This document shows, piece by piece, positions 7,778 through 15,724 of a stretch of DNA of 29,344 nt. The translations under genes and the position numbers were made by a program. The stretch spans positions 1 to 29,344 of the forward strand of contig JBAZCN010000033.1 in assembly GCA_041655035.1 (NCBI GenBank). The letters are read 5' to 3'. How positions within the stretch are numbered: the first letter of the stretch is position 1; each line of letters starts with the position of its first letter. The DNA is from NAT127 sp041655035. GTDB lineage: Bacteria > Pseudomonadota > Gammaproteobacteria > Pseudomonadales > Porticoccaceae. The notes beneath the pieces are model-generated. The model had not been told where the DNA came from. It saw only the letters and a program-made list of their open reading frames with translations, and made no database searches.

Positions 7778-8926
7778 TCAGCGCATGTTGATGGTGGTTT
7801 GCATCACTTCGTCCTGGACCTTCACCGTCTGGGCGTTGGACTGGTAGAAGCGCTGGGCGATGATCAGGTTGACCAGTTCGCGGGTCAGGTCGACGTTGGA
7901 GCCTTCCAGCGCACCGCCTTCGATACTGCCCAGCTGGCCGGTGCCGGGCAGGCCGGTGAGCGGCTCGCCGGAATTGCCGGTCACCACCCAGGCGTTGTCG
8001 CCGATCGGCTGCAGGCCCTCGGGGTTGGTGAAGTTGGTGAGCGCGATGGTGCCCAGCACCTGGGATTTCAGGTTGGAATAGTTGCCGGTGATATTGCCCT
8101 TGTCGTCGATATAGATGCCGAGCAGGTCGCCCGCGGCGTAGCCGTTCTGGTTGAGGGCGCCGAGCTGGGAGTTGCTGCCGAACTGGGTGCTGTTGATATT
8201 GAAGTCGAAGGTAAGCGGCTCGACATTGGTACCAACGGTCACGCTGGCGGCCAGTGTGGACATACCCGAGACGGGCAGGCCGTTGGTGTCAAACTCCAGA
8301 GGACTGGTTCCAGCCGTTGCGCCATCGACGAACAATTCCACTTCCCAAGTGTTATCCACGGTGTCGTCTTTGGTAAACACCATAGTCAGGTCGTGTGCAT
8401 TTCCCTGGGAGTCATATACCGTGGCGCTGTTGGTATAGGACGGCTCCCTGGCATCCAGGTTCAGGGTAACGTCGATCTGGCTGGTGGCCCGTGGCTGCAT
8501 GGTATCGGCCGGGATCTGCAGCGTCACCGGCTCACCGCCGTTGCTCACCCCCGCCGGGTAGCCGGTGAGGCGCGCGCCCTGGGCGTTGGTCAGGTAGCCG
8601 TCGCCGCTGAGGGTCAGCTGGCCGTTGCGCGAGTACACGATCTGGTCGTTCTGGACGAAGCGGAAGAAGCCGGAGCCGCTGATGGCGAGGTCGAGGGGGC
8701 GGCCGGTGTTCTCCAGGGTGCCGGTACCGAAGTTCTGCAGGATCCCCGCGACCTGGGTGCCCAGGCCGGCCTGGGTAACCCCGGCCTGGGCGCTGGCGTA
8801 GATATCGGCGAACTGGGTGCGCGAGCCCTTGAAGCCGACCGTCTGGGAGTTGGCGATATTGTTGCCGATCACGTCGAGATTGGTGGCGGCGGCGTTGAGT
8901 CCGCTAAGTGCCTGGGAAAAGCCCAT
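7778..8926 (-). CDS. flgE: Flagellar hook protein FlgE
   Basis: FlgE polymerises into the flexible hook. The 382-residue protein starts MGFSQALSGLNAAATNLDVI and has GNNIANSQTVGFKGSRTQF, both diagnostic. It ends with the helix ELVNLIIAQRFYQSNAQTVK. Two FlgE-family insert domains lie between, with the YDSQGNAHDLTMVF stretch in the central domain. The DNA for the central part (roughly 8280-8400) falls to about 50% GC, with less biased codons than the ends of the gene. Typical proteobacterial FlgE is about 400 residues. It sits between flgD and flgF. Confidence 0.97.
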   Translation of the reverse strand: MGFSQALSGLNAAATNLDVIGNNIANSQTVGFKGSRTQFADIYASAQAGVTQAGLGTQVAGILQNFGTGTLENTGRPLDLAISGSGFFRFVQNDQIVYSRNGQLTLSGDGYLTNAQGARLTGYPAGVSNGGEPVTLQIPADTMQPRATSQIDVTLNLDAREPSYTNSATVYDSQGNAHDLTMVFTKDDTVDNTWEVELFVDGATAGTSPLEFDTNGLPVSGMSTLAASVTVGTNVEPLTFDFNINSTQFGSNSQLGALNQNGYAAGDLLGIYIDDKGNITGNYSNLKSQVLGTIALTNFTNPEGLQPIGDNAWVVTGNSGEPLTGLPGTGQLGSIEGGALEGSNVDLTRELVNLIIAQRFYQSNAQTVKVQDEVMQTTINMR

Positions 8927-8977
8927 GGTTATGTCTCCTTGGTAATCCTGTTGGGATAAGGTTGTTGGCGATTGCCA

Positions 8978-9649
8978 TCAGAGGATCTGCCTGATGTCCT
9001 GGAGCGGCACCTGGGCGGATACGCCGCCGAGATCGAGCAGCGGCGGGTTGCCGGTGCTCACCGCATTGACCACTGCGTAGTTGAGCGCCTGGCTGGCCAT
9101 GGCCTTGCCATCGACGTCCAGGGCCTCGACCACCACCCGGTAGGAGCCCGTGGGCGCCAGAGCGCCGTTGTCGAGGGTGCCATCCCAGACAAAGGATTCG
9201 ACCCCGGCCTGCATCGGGCCCAGGTCGAAATGGCGCACCGGCTGGCCGCTGCCGTCGATGATGGTCGCCTTGAGCTGGTGGGCGCCGGCTTCGAGCTCGA
9301 CCCCGAACGGCGTGGTGACGCCCTCCTCGCCGACCAGTATCCGGTCGCCCGGCACCATCACCCCCTTGCCGATCAGCGCCGTGGCCTGCAACGCCTGCCC
9401 GGCCTCGATCTGGCCGGCGATACCGCTGAGGGTTTCGTTGAGGGCTTCGATACCGCTGAGGGTATTGATCTGCGCCAGCTGGGAGGTCAGCTCGGCGTTT
9501 TCCATCGGATTGAGGGGGTCCTGGTTCTTGAGCTGGGCGATCAGCAGGGTCATGAAGTTGGTGCGCAGGTCGTCGCTTTCGCTCTTGCGGCTGGCGGCGG
9601 CGCCGTTCATGGCGCTGATGACGTTGGGGTCGATGGCGTTGGTGGCCAT
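8978..9649 (-). CDS. flgD: Hook-cap scaffold protein FlgD
   Basis: FlgD caps the growing hook and guides FlgE assembly. The 223-residue product contains the family signature NFMTLLIAQLKNQDPLNPME, then NAELTSQLAQINTLSGIE, at about residues 31-68. The C-terminal half carries the Ig/Tudor-like FlgD fold (GSGQPVRHFDLGPMQAGVES, then FVWDG). It is 51 bp upstream of flgE and 2 bp after flgC in the same direction. Confidence 0.96.
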   Translation of the reverse strand: MATNAIDPNVISAMNGAAASRKSESDDLRTNFMTLLIAQLKNQDPLNPMENAELTSQLAQINTLSGIEALNETLSGIAGQIEAGQALQATALIGKGVMVPGDRILVGEEGVTTPFGVELEAGAHQLKATIIDGSGQPVRHFDLGPMQAGVESFVWDGTLDNGALAPTGSYRVVVEALDVDGKAMASQALNYAVVNAVSTGNPPLLDLGGVSAQVPLQDIRQIL

Positions 9650-9651
9650 GA

Positions 9652-10059
9652 TCAGCCCTCGCCGATGGTCAGGGTCTTGAGCATCAGCTGCTTGCTGGTG
9701 TTCATGACCTCGACGTTGGCCTGGTAGGAGCGCGAGGCGGAAATCATGTTGACCATCTCGTGCACCGGCTCGACGTTGGGCATGGCCACATAGCCCTGGT
9801 CGTCGGCCAGCGGGTGCCCGGGCCGGTACTGGAGATTGAGCGGCGACTGGTCCTCGACAACGCCGGCGACGCGCACCCCGCCGCTTTCGCGGCCCTGGCG
9901 CACAGCGGTCTCGAAGATCACCTGCTTGGCCCGGTAGGGCTGGCCGTCGGGGCCGGCGACACTGTCGGCGTTGGCGAGGTTGCTGGCGGTGACATTCATC
10001 CGCTGCGACTGGGCGGCCATCGCCGACCCGGCGATATCAAAAATTGAAAACAGCGACAT
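9652..10059 (-). CDS. flgC: Proximal rod protein FlgC
   Basis: FlgC is a proximal rod component. The 135-residue protein begins MSLFSIFDIAGSAMAAQSQR and has the axial motif NVTASNLANADSV. Its C-terminal segment is NVEPVHEMVNMISASRSYQA, then NVEVMNTSKQLMLKTLTIG. Length and motifs fit FlgC rather than the other rod proteins. Only 2 bp separate it from flgD, and 36 bp from flgB, so translation is probably coupled along the operon. Confidence 0.96.
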   Translation of the reverse strand: MSLFSIFDIAGSAMAAQSQRMNVTASNLANADSVAGPDGQPYRAKQVIFETAVRQGRESGGVRVAGVVEDQSPLNLQYRPGHPLADDQGYVAMPNVEPVHEMVNMISASRSYQANVEVMNTSKQLMLKTLTIGEG

Positions 10060-10095
10060 GGACCCTCCTGATTAGTCGTTGGCGCCTGTGCCCGG

Positions 10096-10512
10096 TCATT
10101 CGGACTGCAGGGCGGTCTTGAGCCCCTGAATCTGCCCGTTGATCAGGGCGAGGCTGGTCTGGTAGCGCACCGAGTTGTCGGCGAAATGCACCCGCTCGCG
10201 ATCCATGTCGACAGTGTTGCCGTCGAGGCTCGGCTGTTCCGGCACCCGGTAGAGCAATTCCCGCGGCCCGGCGCCGGCGGCGATGCCGCCGCCGATATGG
10301 CGGGCGGAGGTGGTGGTCAGCGCCAGCGTCGATCCGCCGGGGCGCCCCTGCTCCATGACTTTCGCCAGCTCGCCGGCGAAGTTGAAATCGCGCGCCTTGT
10401 AATTCGGGGTATCGGCATTGGCGATATTGCCGGCCAGCACCTGCTGGCGTTCGTGGCGCAGGTTCAGCGCTTCCTGCTGAAAGCGCAACGATTCGCTGAG
10501 TTTGTCGATCAT
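10096..10512 (-). CDS. flgB: Proximal rod protein FlgB
   Basis: FlgB is the cell-proximal rod subunit. I start it at 10512 (MIDKLSESLRFQQEALNLRH), giving 138 residues, the normal length. The frame is open 34 codons further upstream, but that extension does not look like FlgB. The axial motif is QVLAGNIANADTPNYKARDF and the C-terminus is NSVRYQTSLALINGQIQGLK. It is the first gene of the flgB-to-flgJ transcription unit and is divergent from flgA. No convincing sigma-28 or sigma-54 site was found in front of it. Confidence 0.95.
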   Translation of the reverse strand: MIDKLSESLRFQQEALNLRHERQQVLAGNIANADTPNYKARDFNFAGELAKVMEQGRPGGSTLALTTTSARHIGGGIAAGAGPRELLYRVPEQPSLDGNTVDMDRERVHFADNSVRYQTSLALINGQIQGLKTALQSE

Positions 10513-10647
10513 GGCTGGCCCACTGTCCTGGCGATTCGGAAAATTTACGGCTTTGCAGTGTAGACACAGCTCCCGCCGCGCAATGGCATGAAAAGGCCAC
10601 CTTTTGATAGCCAATTCCGTTCTTGGCGATCACCGGGGAGCGCTAGA

Positions 10648-11412
10648 ATGCTGGCACCGTCCACCACCGCCGGGCCGCCATCCGCCATGTCATATCCGGT
10701 CATTTCGCCCCTCCCGGCACCGCGCAGCGCGCCGCTGACGGCGCTGTTGATGCTCGCCGCCCTGCTGGCTGGCCCGCTGGCAGCGGACCCCGTCGATACG
10801 CCGGAGACGCTATTGCTGGACAGCGTGCACGACTTTCTTTACCAGCAGGCCAGGCCGCTCGGCGAGGAGGTACACGTCGCCATCCAGCCGCCGGCCGCCC
10901 AGCTGCCGCCCTGCCTGTCGCCGCAGCCCTTCCTGCCACCCAACAGCCAGCCGCCCTGGGGGCGCGTCACCGTCGGCGTGCGTTGCGACGACGACCAGGG
11001 CGCCCGCTATCTGTCCGCCCAGGTCACCGTGATCGGCGAGTACCTCACCCTGGGCCGCGACCTGGCGCCCGGCGCCATTGTCGACGCCGGGATGCTGACG
11101 CCGACCCGCGGCGATCTCAGTCGCCTGCCCGCCACCGCCATCCTCGACCCCGCGGAGGCGATCGGCCAGGTTGCCCGCCACCGCCTGGCGGCGGGCAACC
11201 CGCTGCTGCGCCACAATCTGCACCAGCCGACGCTGATCAAGCGCGGCGAAAAAGTCACCATCAGCTCCCAGGGACCGGGCTTTCGCGTCGCCCGCGAGGG
11301 CGAGGCCATGGAACCCGGCGCCCTCGGCGATAAAGTGCGCGTCAGGCTCGGCCCCAACGCCAGCCTCACCGCCGTGGTGACCGGCCAGGGCCAGTTGAGC
11401 GTGGCCGAGTGA
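10648..11412 (+). CDS. flgA: P-ring assembly chaperone FlgA
   Basis: FlgA is the periplasmic chaperone for FlgI during P-ring formation. From 10648 the product is 254 residues: a signal segment (hydrophobic LTALLMLAALLAGPLA), then a mature part ending in the SAF/FlgA C-terminal domain. Recognisable pieces are VGQ-like AIGQVARHRLAAGNPLLRH, IKRGEKVTISSQGPGFRV and GALGDKVRVRLGP. The start is uncertain. ATG 10648 has GGAG at a 7-nt spacing. ATG 10687 would give a shorter, more typical signal peptide but has no ribosome site. It is divergent from flgB and upstream of flgM. Confidence 0.93.
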   Translation: MLAPSTTAGPPSAMSYPVISPLPAPRSAPLTALLMLAALLAGPLAADPVDTPETLLLDSVHDFLYQQARPLGEEVHVAIQPPAAQLPPCLSPQPFLPPNSQPPWGRVTVGVRCDDDQGARYLSAQVTVIGEYLTLGRDLAPGAIVDAGMLTPTRGDLSRLPATAILDPAEAIGQVARHRLAAGNPLLRHNLHQPTLIKRGEKVTISSQGPGFRVAREGEAMEPGALGDKVRVRLGPNASLTAVVTGQGQLSVAE

Positions 11413-11452
11413 AGCGCAGAGCAGAGCATTCGCCCCGCCTGGCGAAAACCTC

Positions 11453-11479
11453 TAAAGTCCGGGCAAAGCCTGCCGATAG
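11453..11479 (+). promoter_or_regulatory. Sigma-28 (FliA) promoter for flgM-flgN
   Basis: TAAAG at 11453-11457 and GCCGATAG at 11472-11479 are separated by 14 bases. This matches the consensus TAAA-N15-GCCGATAA with one mismatch. It lies 41 bp past the flgA stop and about 35 bp before flgM. Autoregulation of the anti-sigma factor gene by its own target sigma is the known arrangement in other bacteria. Confidence 0.85.
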
Positions 11480-11513
11480 ACAGCAGTAAGGACTGAATCA
11501 GGAGGGATACCCC

Positions 11514-11795
11514 TTGAAGATCGACAACTCGACACCCTTGCCCCGCTCGCTGCAGGCGGAACAAGGCAAGAACAGCGCAAGGATTCAGGGGGACTCCGCC
11601 CAATCGGCGGCGGGGCCTGCCAGTGTCACTCGCCTGAGCCACACCGGCGGCGACGCCAGCCACGATATCGACCAGGCCAGGATCGGCGAGATCCGCCAGG
11701 CCATCGCCGAAGGGCGCCTGGAGATCGACGCCGGGAAAATCGCTGACGGTCTGATCGCCAGCGTCCGCGCAATGCTCGAGGACGGCGCCCGGTGA
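11514..11795 (+). CDS. flgM: Anti-sigma-28 factor FlgM
   Basis: FlgM binds and holds FliA inactive until the hook-basal body is complete, then is exported. The 93-residue product fits the family length. Its conserved C-terminal sigma-binding region is IDQARIGEIRQAIAEGRLEI, then DAGKIADGLIASVRAML (about residues 52-89). The N-terminus is Ser/Gln-rich and looks disordered. It starts with TTG at 11514, supported by a strong AGGAGGG site 7 nt upstream. The stop overlaps the flgN start (GTGA). A FliA-type promoter lies just upstream. Confidence 0.95.
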   Translation: MKIDNSTPLPRSLQAEQGKNSARIQGDSAQSAAGPASVTRLSHTGGDASHDIDQARIGEIRQAIAEGRLEIDAGKIADGLIASVRAMLEDGAR

Positions 11796-12238
11796 GTCTC
11801 GGCGGGCTGCTCGACCGCCAGCACCAGTTGCTGGAATCGCTGCTCGCGTTGCTGCGCGGCGAGCAGGATCTCCTGCTCCAGCCCGAGATCGACGGCGCCG
11901 GCCTGTCCGCCGCCGCCGCGGCCAAGCAGGACCTGCTCGACGCCCTCGCCAGGCTCGAGGCCTCGCGCCGCCTGGGCCTGGTCAAACTGGGCTACGGCGA
12001 GGACAGCGGCAGCGCCGAACAGGCGGCCCGCGCTTTCGACTGCCTGCCCTTGTGGCTGCAGATCCAGGACGTCTCCCAGCGCGCCAATCACCTCAACCTT
12101 CTCAACGGCGCGCTGATCCAGCAGCGTCTCGACCATAATCAGCGCGCGCTCGCCGTGCTGCGCGACCTCGCCGGCAACCCGCTGTACGGCGTCGACGGCC
12201 AGTCCCGCCGCGAGGCACGCCTCAGCTGCAAGGCCTGA
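11792..12238 (+). CDS. flgN: Flagellar export chaperone FlgN
   Basis: FlgN chaperones the junction proteins FlgK and FlgL to the flagellar export gate. The 148-residue, Leu/Ala/Gln-rich and mostly helical protein has the FlgN-like pattern LDRQHQLLESLLALLRGEQD at 7-26. The C-terminal NLLNGALIQQRLDHNQRALA and the ending NPLYGVDGQSRREARL are typical of the gammaproteobacterial forms. It starts with GTG, whose last two bases and the next A form the flgM TGA stop. Identity rests on motifs plus position after flgM. Confidence 0.92.
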   Translation: MSLGGLLDRQHQLLESLLALLRGEQDLLLQPEIDGAGLSAAAAAKQDLLDALARLEASRRLGLVKLGYGEDSGSAEQAARAFDCLPLWLQIQDVSQRANHLNLLNGALIQQRLDHNQRALAVLRDLAGNPLYGVDGQSRREARLSCKA

Positions 12239-12549
12239 TTCACGGCCATCCGTTCGCGCCCACATCCCACCGCGCCACTGTCCCGCGGCCCCGTCCCCCG
12301 GCCGCTAAAGTTCAAACAGCTACCGCCGATAACAGCCATGTAACACCAATCGGCTGGGTTTTTTACTCAGCGAAGACTTGAGTCTCAATCCGACCGGCGA
12401 CGCATGGGACCGGCCTGTTTGTGTAGCGCGACGCCGGCCCTTGGACCGTTGGCGTCATCAGCCCGCAGTGCCCGGATCGATGCCGTCAGAGGACGAGGCG
12501 CGAATCAAGCATTACTCACTTTCGATATACGACCATCAGGAGATATTCC
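12239..12549. other. Long intergenic leader with FliA promoter
   Basis: This 311-bp gap after flgN holds no convincing gene. It has the sigma-28 promoter at 12306-12332. Then come about 210 bp of likely transcribed leader with a GCTGGG/CTCAGC hairpin whose loop is TTTTTTA (12353-12371), an AGACT/AGTCT inverted repeat (12374-12385), and a larger stem GACGCC/GGCGTC (12430-12456). No known riboswitch consensus was recognised. Confidence 0.6.
12306..12332 (+). promoter_or_regulatory. Near-consensus sigma-28 (FliA) promoter
   Basis: TAAAGTTC at 12306-12313 and GCCGATAA at 12325-12332 match the classical flagellar consensus TAAAGTTT-N11-GCCGATAA at 15 of 16 positions, with exact spacing. It is the best sigma-28 site in the window. 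It points at the secreted orphan protein at 12550, with a predicted start near 12339. Confidence 0.85.
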
Positions 12550-12900
12550 ATGCAACGCCACAACGACACCACCGCCAAATCGTCATCGTGCCTGGGCAAG
12601 TACCTGTGTAGCGCGGGCTTGCTGGCCACCCTGATATTCGCAGGCGCCAGCCATGCCGCCGCCTGCGACCGGCCGGCCTTCACCAGCGCCATTCCAGACG
12701 GGCGCAGCGCCAGCGAAGAGCAGATGGCCAGCGCCCAGCAGGAAATTTCGGCGTTCGTCAAAGCCAGCGAAGCCTATATCCAGTGTATCGAAGGCACCAG
12801 CAACGCTGCGAAAATGCGCAACGACGCCATCGACGACATGGAAAAGGTCGCCGCGGCGTTCAACCGCCAGCTGCGGACATATCGCAAGCACAGCCAGTGA
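12550..12900 (+). CDS. Small secreted protein of unknown function, putative FliA regulon
   Basis: I do not recognise a characterised family. The 116-residue protein has a Sec signal peptide: a polar n-region, hydrophobic LLATLIFAGASHA, and cleavage likely near residue 35-38. The mature part is about 80 residues with two cysteines (C39, C79) that could form a disulfide. It is mostly helical and charged (SEEQMASAQQEISAFVKASE and DDMEKVAAAFNRQLRTYRKH), ending basic. C39 lacks a proper lipobox, so a periplasmic form is more likely than a lipoprotein. An AGGAGA site lies 6 nt before the ATG. Its only upstream promoter candidate is the near-perfect sigma-28 site, which suggests a motility-linked role; that is inference. 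Confidence 0.85.
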   Translation: MQRHNDTTAKSSSCLGKYLCSAGLLATLIFAGASHAAACDRPAFTSAIPDGRSASEEQMASAQQEISAFVKASEAYIQCIEGTSNAAKMRNDAIDDMEKVAAAFNRQLRTYRKHSQ

Positions 12901-12935
12901 CGGCGGGCGGCGCTCAATCGCGAACAGTGACACCC

Positions 12936-13148
12936 CCATAGGGTGCGCCGAGGGCGGAGGCGCACCGGCGGTGTTTCGGGGGTTATGCGGTGCGCTTCGT
13001 TCCTCAGCGCACCCTATGGATCCCGAACGGCGGGCATGCCTCCATGGCGAGCATCGGCACGTTCCATAGGGTGTGCCGACGGAGGAGCCGCACCGGCGGT
13101 AGTTCGCGTATATCTCCGCTGCGCTTCATGCTTCAGCGCACCTTATGG
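12936..13148. repeat. Two tandem REP-like paired-palindrome units
   Basis: Complete units lie at 12936-13019 and 13064-13148. Each begins CCATAGGGTG and ends with its near-complement (CCCTATGG, or CCTTATGG in the second). Inside each are two hairpin halves. The left reads GTGTGCCGACGGAGGAG then GCGCACCGG. The right reads GGTGCGCT, a 9-nt loop, then AGCGCACC. The 44-bp spacer, and the flank at 12904-12935, recur near 15811-15859, so the repeating element includes the spacer. The array takes up most of the 316-bp gap before hrpB. Confidence 0.85.
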
Positions 13149-13216
13149 GACGGCATCGAACCACGATTCCCTGCAAGTACTGTCGAGCGCGGATAAAATC
13201 CTGAATAATCCCGCCC

Positions 13217-15691
13217 ATGACAGCCTCCGATCCCCCCGCATCTCCACCGCAACGCCCCGCCGGCCTGCCCATCGAGGCCGTGCTGCCCGCCCTCCAGGCG
13301 GCGCTGGCAACCGCCAACCGCTGCCTGCTGGTAGCCCAGCCGGGCGCCGGTAAAACCACCCGCGCACCCCTGGCCCTGCTGGCCGCGACGTCTCCCGCAC
13401 AGGGCCGCTGGCTGCTGCTCGAACCGCGCCGGGTCGCCGCGCGGCTGGCGGCGACCTACATGGCGGAACAGCTCGGCGAGCAGCCGGGCCAGACCGTAGG
13501 CTACCGGGTGCGGGGCGAACAGCGGGTGGGCAGACAGACCCGGCTCGAGGTGGTCACCCAGGGCATCCTCACCCGGATGATCCAGGATGACCCGCTGCTC
13601 GAAGGTATCGCCGGAATCATCTTCGACGAGTTCCACGAGCGCAGCCTGGGGGCGGATCTCGGCCTCGCCCTGGCGCTGGACGTACAGGACAGCGTGCGCG
13701 ACGACCTGAAACTGCTGGTGATGTCCGCCACCCTCGATGTCGATGCGCTGCTCGCGGTGCTCGGCAAGGACACCCCAGTGATCGACTGCCCCGGGCGCAG
13801 TTGGCCGGTGACCACCCTCCATCGCCCGCCGCCGGCGCGGGAACAGGCCGAGATCCACCAGGCACGGGTGGTTCGCGAAGCCCTCGCCGCCCATCCGGGC
13901 AACCTGCTGGTGTTCCTGCCGGGCCAGCGGGAGATTCGCCGCCTCCATCGCCAACTGGAGGACAGCCTGTCCGCCGAGGTCGAGCTGCGCCCGCTCCACG
14001 GCCAGCTCAGCCTCGCCCAGCAACAGGCGGCACTGCGCCTTTCCGAGCGCGGTGCGCGGCGGGTGATCCTGTCCACCGCGGTGGCCGAATCGAGCCTGAC
14101 GGTGCCCGGCGTGCGGGTGGTGATCGACACCGGGCTGGAACGGCGGCCGCTGTTCCAGCCGCGCAGCGGCCTCACCCGGCTCGACACCCGGCGGGTCAAC
14201 CGCGCCAGCGCCGACCAGCGCCGGGGCCGGGCCGGGCGGGAAGCGGAGGGGCACTGCTACCGGCTGTGGCCGGTGGAGCAGCCGCTGATGGCCCATGGCG
14301 AGCCGGAAATCCTTCAGGCCGATCTGGCTGGCCTCGCTTTCGAGCTGGCGCGCTGGGGCATCGCCGATCCGGCGCGGTTGCGCTGGGTAACGACACCTCC
14401 CGCGCCCGCACTCGCCAGCGCCCGCCGCCTGTTGCGCGATCTCGGGTTGCTCGGCGCCGACAACTCGCTCACCACCCGGGGCCGACACTGCGCCCGCTGG
14501 CCCACCCACCCCCGCCTGGCGTTGCTGCTCGACCGCGCCGCCCACCGCAATTGCCTGCCGCTCGCCTGCTGGCTGGTGGCCTGGCTCGAGGAAGGTCTCG
14601 GCGGCGAGGTGGATGTCCGGCTGGCGCTCGAACAGCGCCCAGGCCGCGACGGCCCCGGGGAGACCGGGCGCTGGTTCCGCGCCGCCCGGCAGTGGGCGGC
14701 GCGGGCGGCGTGCGCCCTCGATACCACCGATCTGTCGCCTCTGCCGGCGCTGCTCGCCAGCGCCTACCCGGACCGCGTCGCCCAGGGCCAGGGCGAGGGT
14801 CGTTTCAAGCTGGTCAGCGGCGGCCAGGCGCTGTTGCCGGTCGATCATCCACTGGCCCGGGCCGATTGGCTGGTCGCCGTCGAACTCGATGGCAACGCCA
14901 GCGGTGCGCGGATTTTCCACGGCGCAGCACTCGCCGCCGACAGTCTTGGCCAGCTGTTTCCCGCCAGCCGCGAATGGCGCAGCGATATCCGCTGGAACGC
15001 CGACGCCGGCAAGCTGGTCGGCGAACAGGTCCGCACCCTGGGATCGCTGATCGTGGAGCGCCGCCCCCTGGCCAGCCTTCCCCCGGAAGCAGTGCGCGAC
15101 GCGCTGCTCGCCGCCCTGCGGGCGCGGGGCAGCCTCGCCTGGAGCGCAGACGACCAGCTCAGGGGGCGCCTCGCGCTGCTCCACCGGGTGCTCGGCGCGC
15201 CCTGGCCGCCGGTGGCCGACGCCGAGTTGCTCGCCACTCTCGACGCCTGGCTCGGCCCCTGGCTCGACGGCGTCACCCGTCTCGACCAGGTGGATCGCCT
15301 GCCCCTCGGCAGGTATTTGCTGGACAGCCTCGACTGGCCCCTCCGGCAGCAGCTCGACGAGCTGGCGCCGACCCACATCACCGTGCCCAGCGGCTCGCGG
15401 ATAGCCATCGACTACCGTGGCGACGAGCCGGTGCTGGCGGTGAAACTGCAGGAACTGTTCGGCCAGACCGACACCCCGCGGCTGGTACAGGGCCGGGTGC
15501 CGGTGACGATCCACCTGCTGTCCCCGGCGCGGCGCCCGGTGCAGGTCACCCGGGATCTGGCCAGCTTCTGGGCCAGCACCTATTTCGAGGTGCGCAAGGA
15601 CCTGCGCGGCCGCTACCCCAGACATCCCTGGCCGGATGATCCGCTCAGCGCCGCGGCGACCCGGCATACCAAGGGGAAGGCGCGCGGCTAG
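13217..15691 (+). CDS. hrpB: ATP-dependent RNA helicase HrpB
   Basis: HrpB is a DEAH-box family RNA helicase whose physiological role is not well settled. The 824-residue length is typical. The helicase core shows motif I QPGAGKTTRAPL (residues 41-52), motif II as DEFHERS (137-143) and motif III SATLD (170-174). Motif VI is DQRRGRAGRE. The C-terminus (LASFWASTYFEVRKDLRGRY, then PRHPWPDDP) is the HrpB-specific tail. The sequence has no clear ribosome site. A possible TAAAAT -10 element at 13194-13199 would give a very short leader. The gene stands alone, flanked on both sides by dispersed repeat arrays. Confidence 0.96.
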   Translation: MTASDPPASPPQRPAGLPIEAVLPALQAALATANRCLLVAQPGAGKTTRAPLALLAATSPAQGRWLLLEPRRVAARLAATYMAEQLGEQPGQTVGYRVRGEQRVGRQTRLEVVTQGILTRMIQDDPLLEGIAGIIFDEFHERSLGADLGLALALDVQDSVRDDLKLLVMSATLDVDALLAVLGKDTPVIDCPGRSWPVTTLHRPPPAREQAEIHQARVVREALAAHPGNLLVFLPGQREIRRLHRQLEDSLSAEVELRPLHGQLSLAQQQAALRLSERGARRVILSTAVAESSLTVPGVRVVIDTGLERRPLFQPRSGLTRLDTRRVNRASADQRRGRAGREAEGHCYRLWPVEQPLMAHGEPEILQADLAGLAFELARWGIADPARLRWVTTPPAPALASARRLLRDLGLLGADNSLTTRGRHCARWPTHPRLALLLDRAAHRNCLPLACWLVAWLEEGLGGEVDVRLALEQRPGRDGPGETGRWFRAARQWAARAACALDTTDLSPLPALLASAYPDRVAQGQGEGRFKLVSGGQALLPVDHPLARADWLVAVELDGNASGARIFHGAALAADSLGQLFPASREWRSDIRWNADAGKLVGEQVRTLGSLIVERRPLASLPPEAVRDALLAALRARGSLAWSADDQLRGRLALLHRVLGAPWPPVADAELLATLDAWLGPWLDGVTRLDQVDRLPLGRYLLDSLDWPLRQQLDELAPTHITVPSGSRIAIDYRGDEPVLAVKLQELFGQTDTPRLVQGRVPVTIHLLSPARRPVQVTRDLASFWASTYFEVRKDLRGRYPRHPWPDDPLSAAATRHTKGKARG

Positions 15692-15724
15692 GCCGCGGCG
15701 CAAGGCCGAGAGCCATTGCCAGAT

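Noticed and set aside
10584..10598. TGGCATGAAAAGGCC between flgB and flgA as a sigma-54 promoter
   Set aside because: The GG and GC elements are 9 bp apart on both strands instead of the required 10, and the -12 side lacks TTGC. It is better described as a small imperfect palindrome.
12340..12549. Cyclic-di-GMP (GEMM) riboswitch in the orphan gene's leader
   Set aside because: The conserved GEMM core and tetraloop-receptor bases could not be found.
12404..12634. Small ORF in the leader overlapping the secreted orphan gene
   Set aside because: No ribosome-binding site, no signal or domain, and it runs out of frame through the signal peptide of the well-supported gene at 12550.
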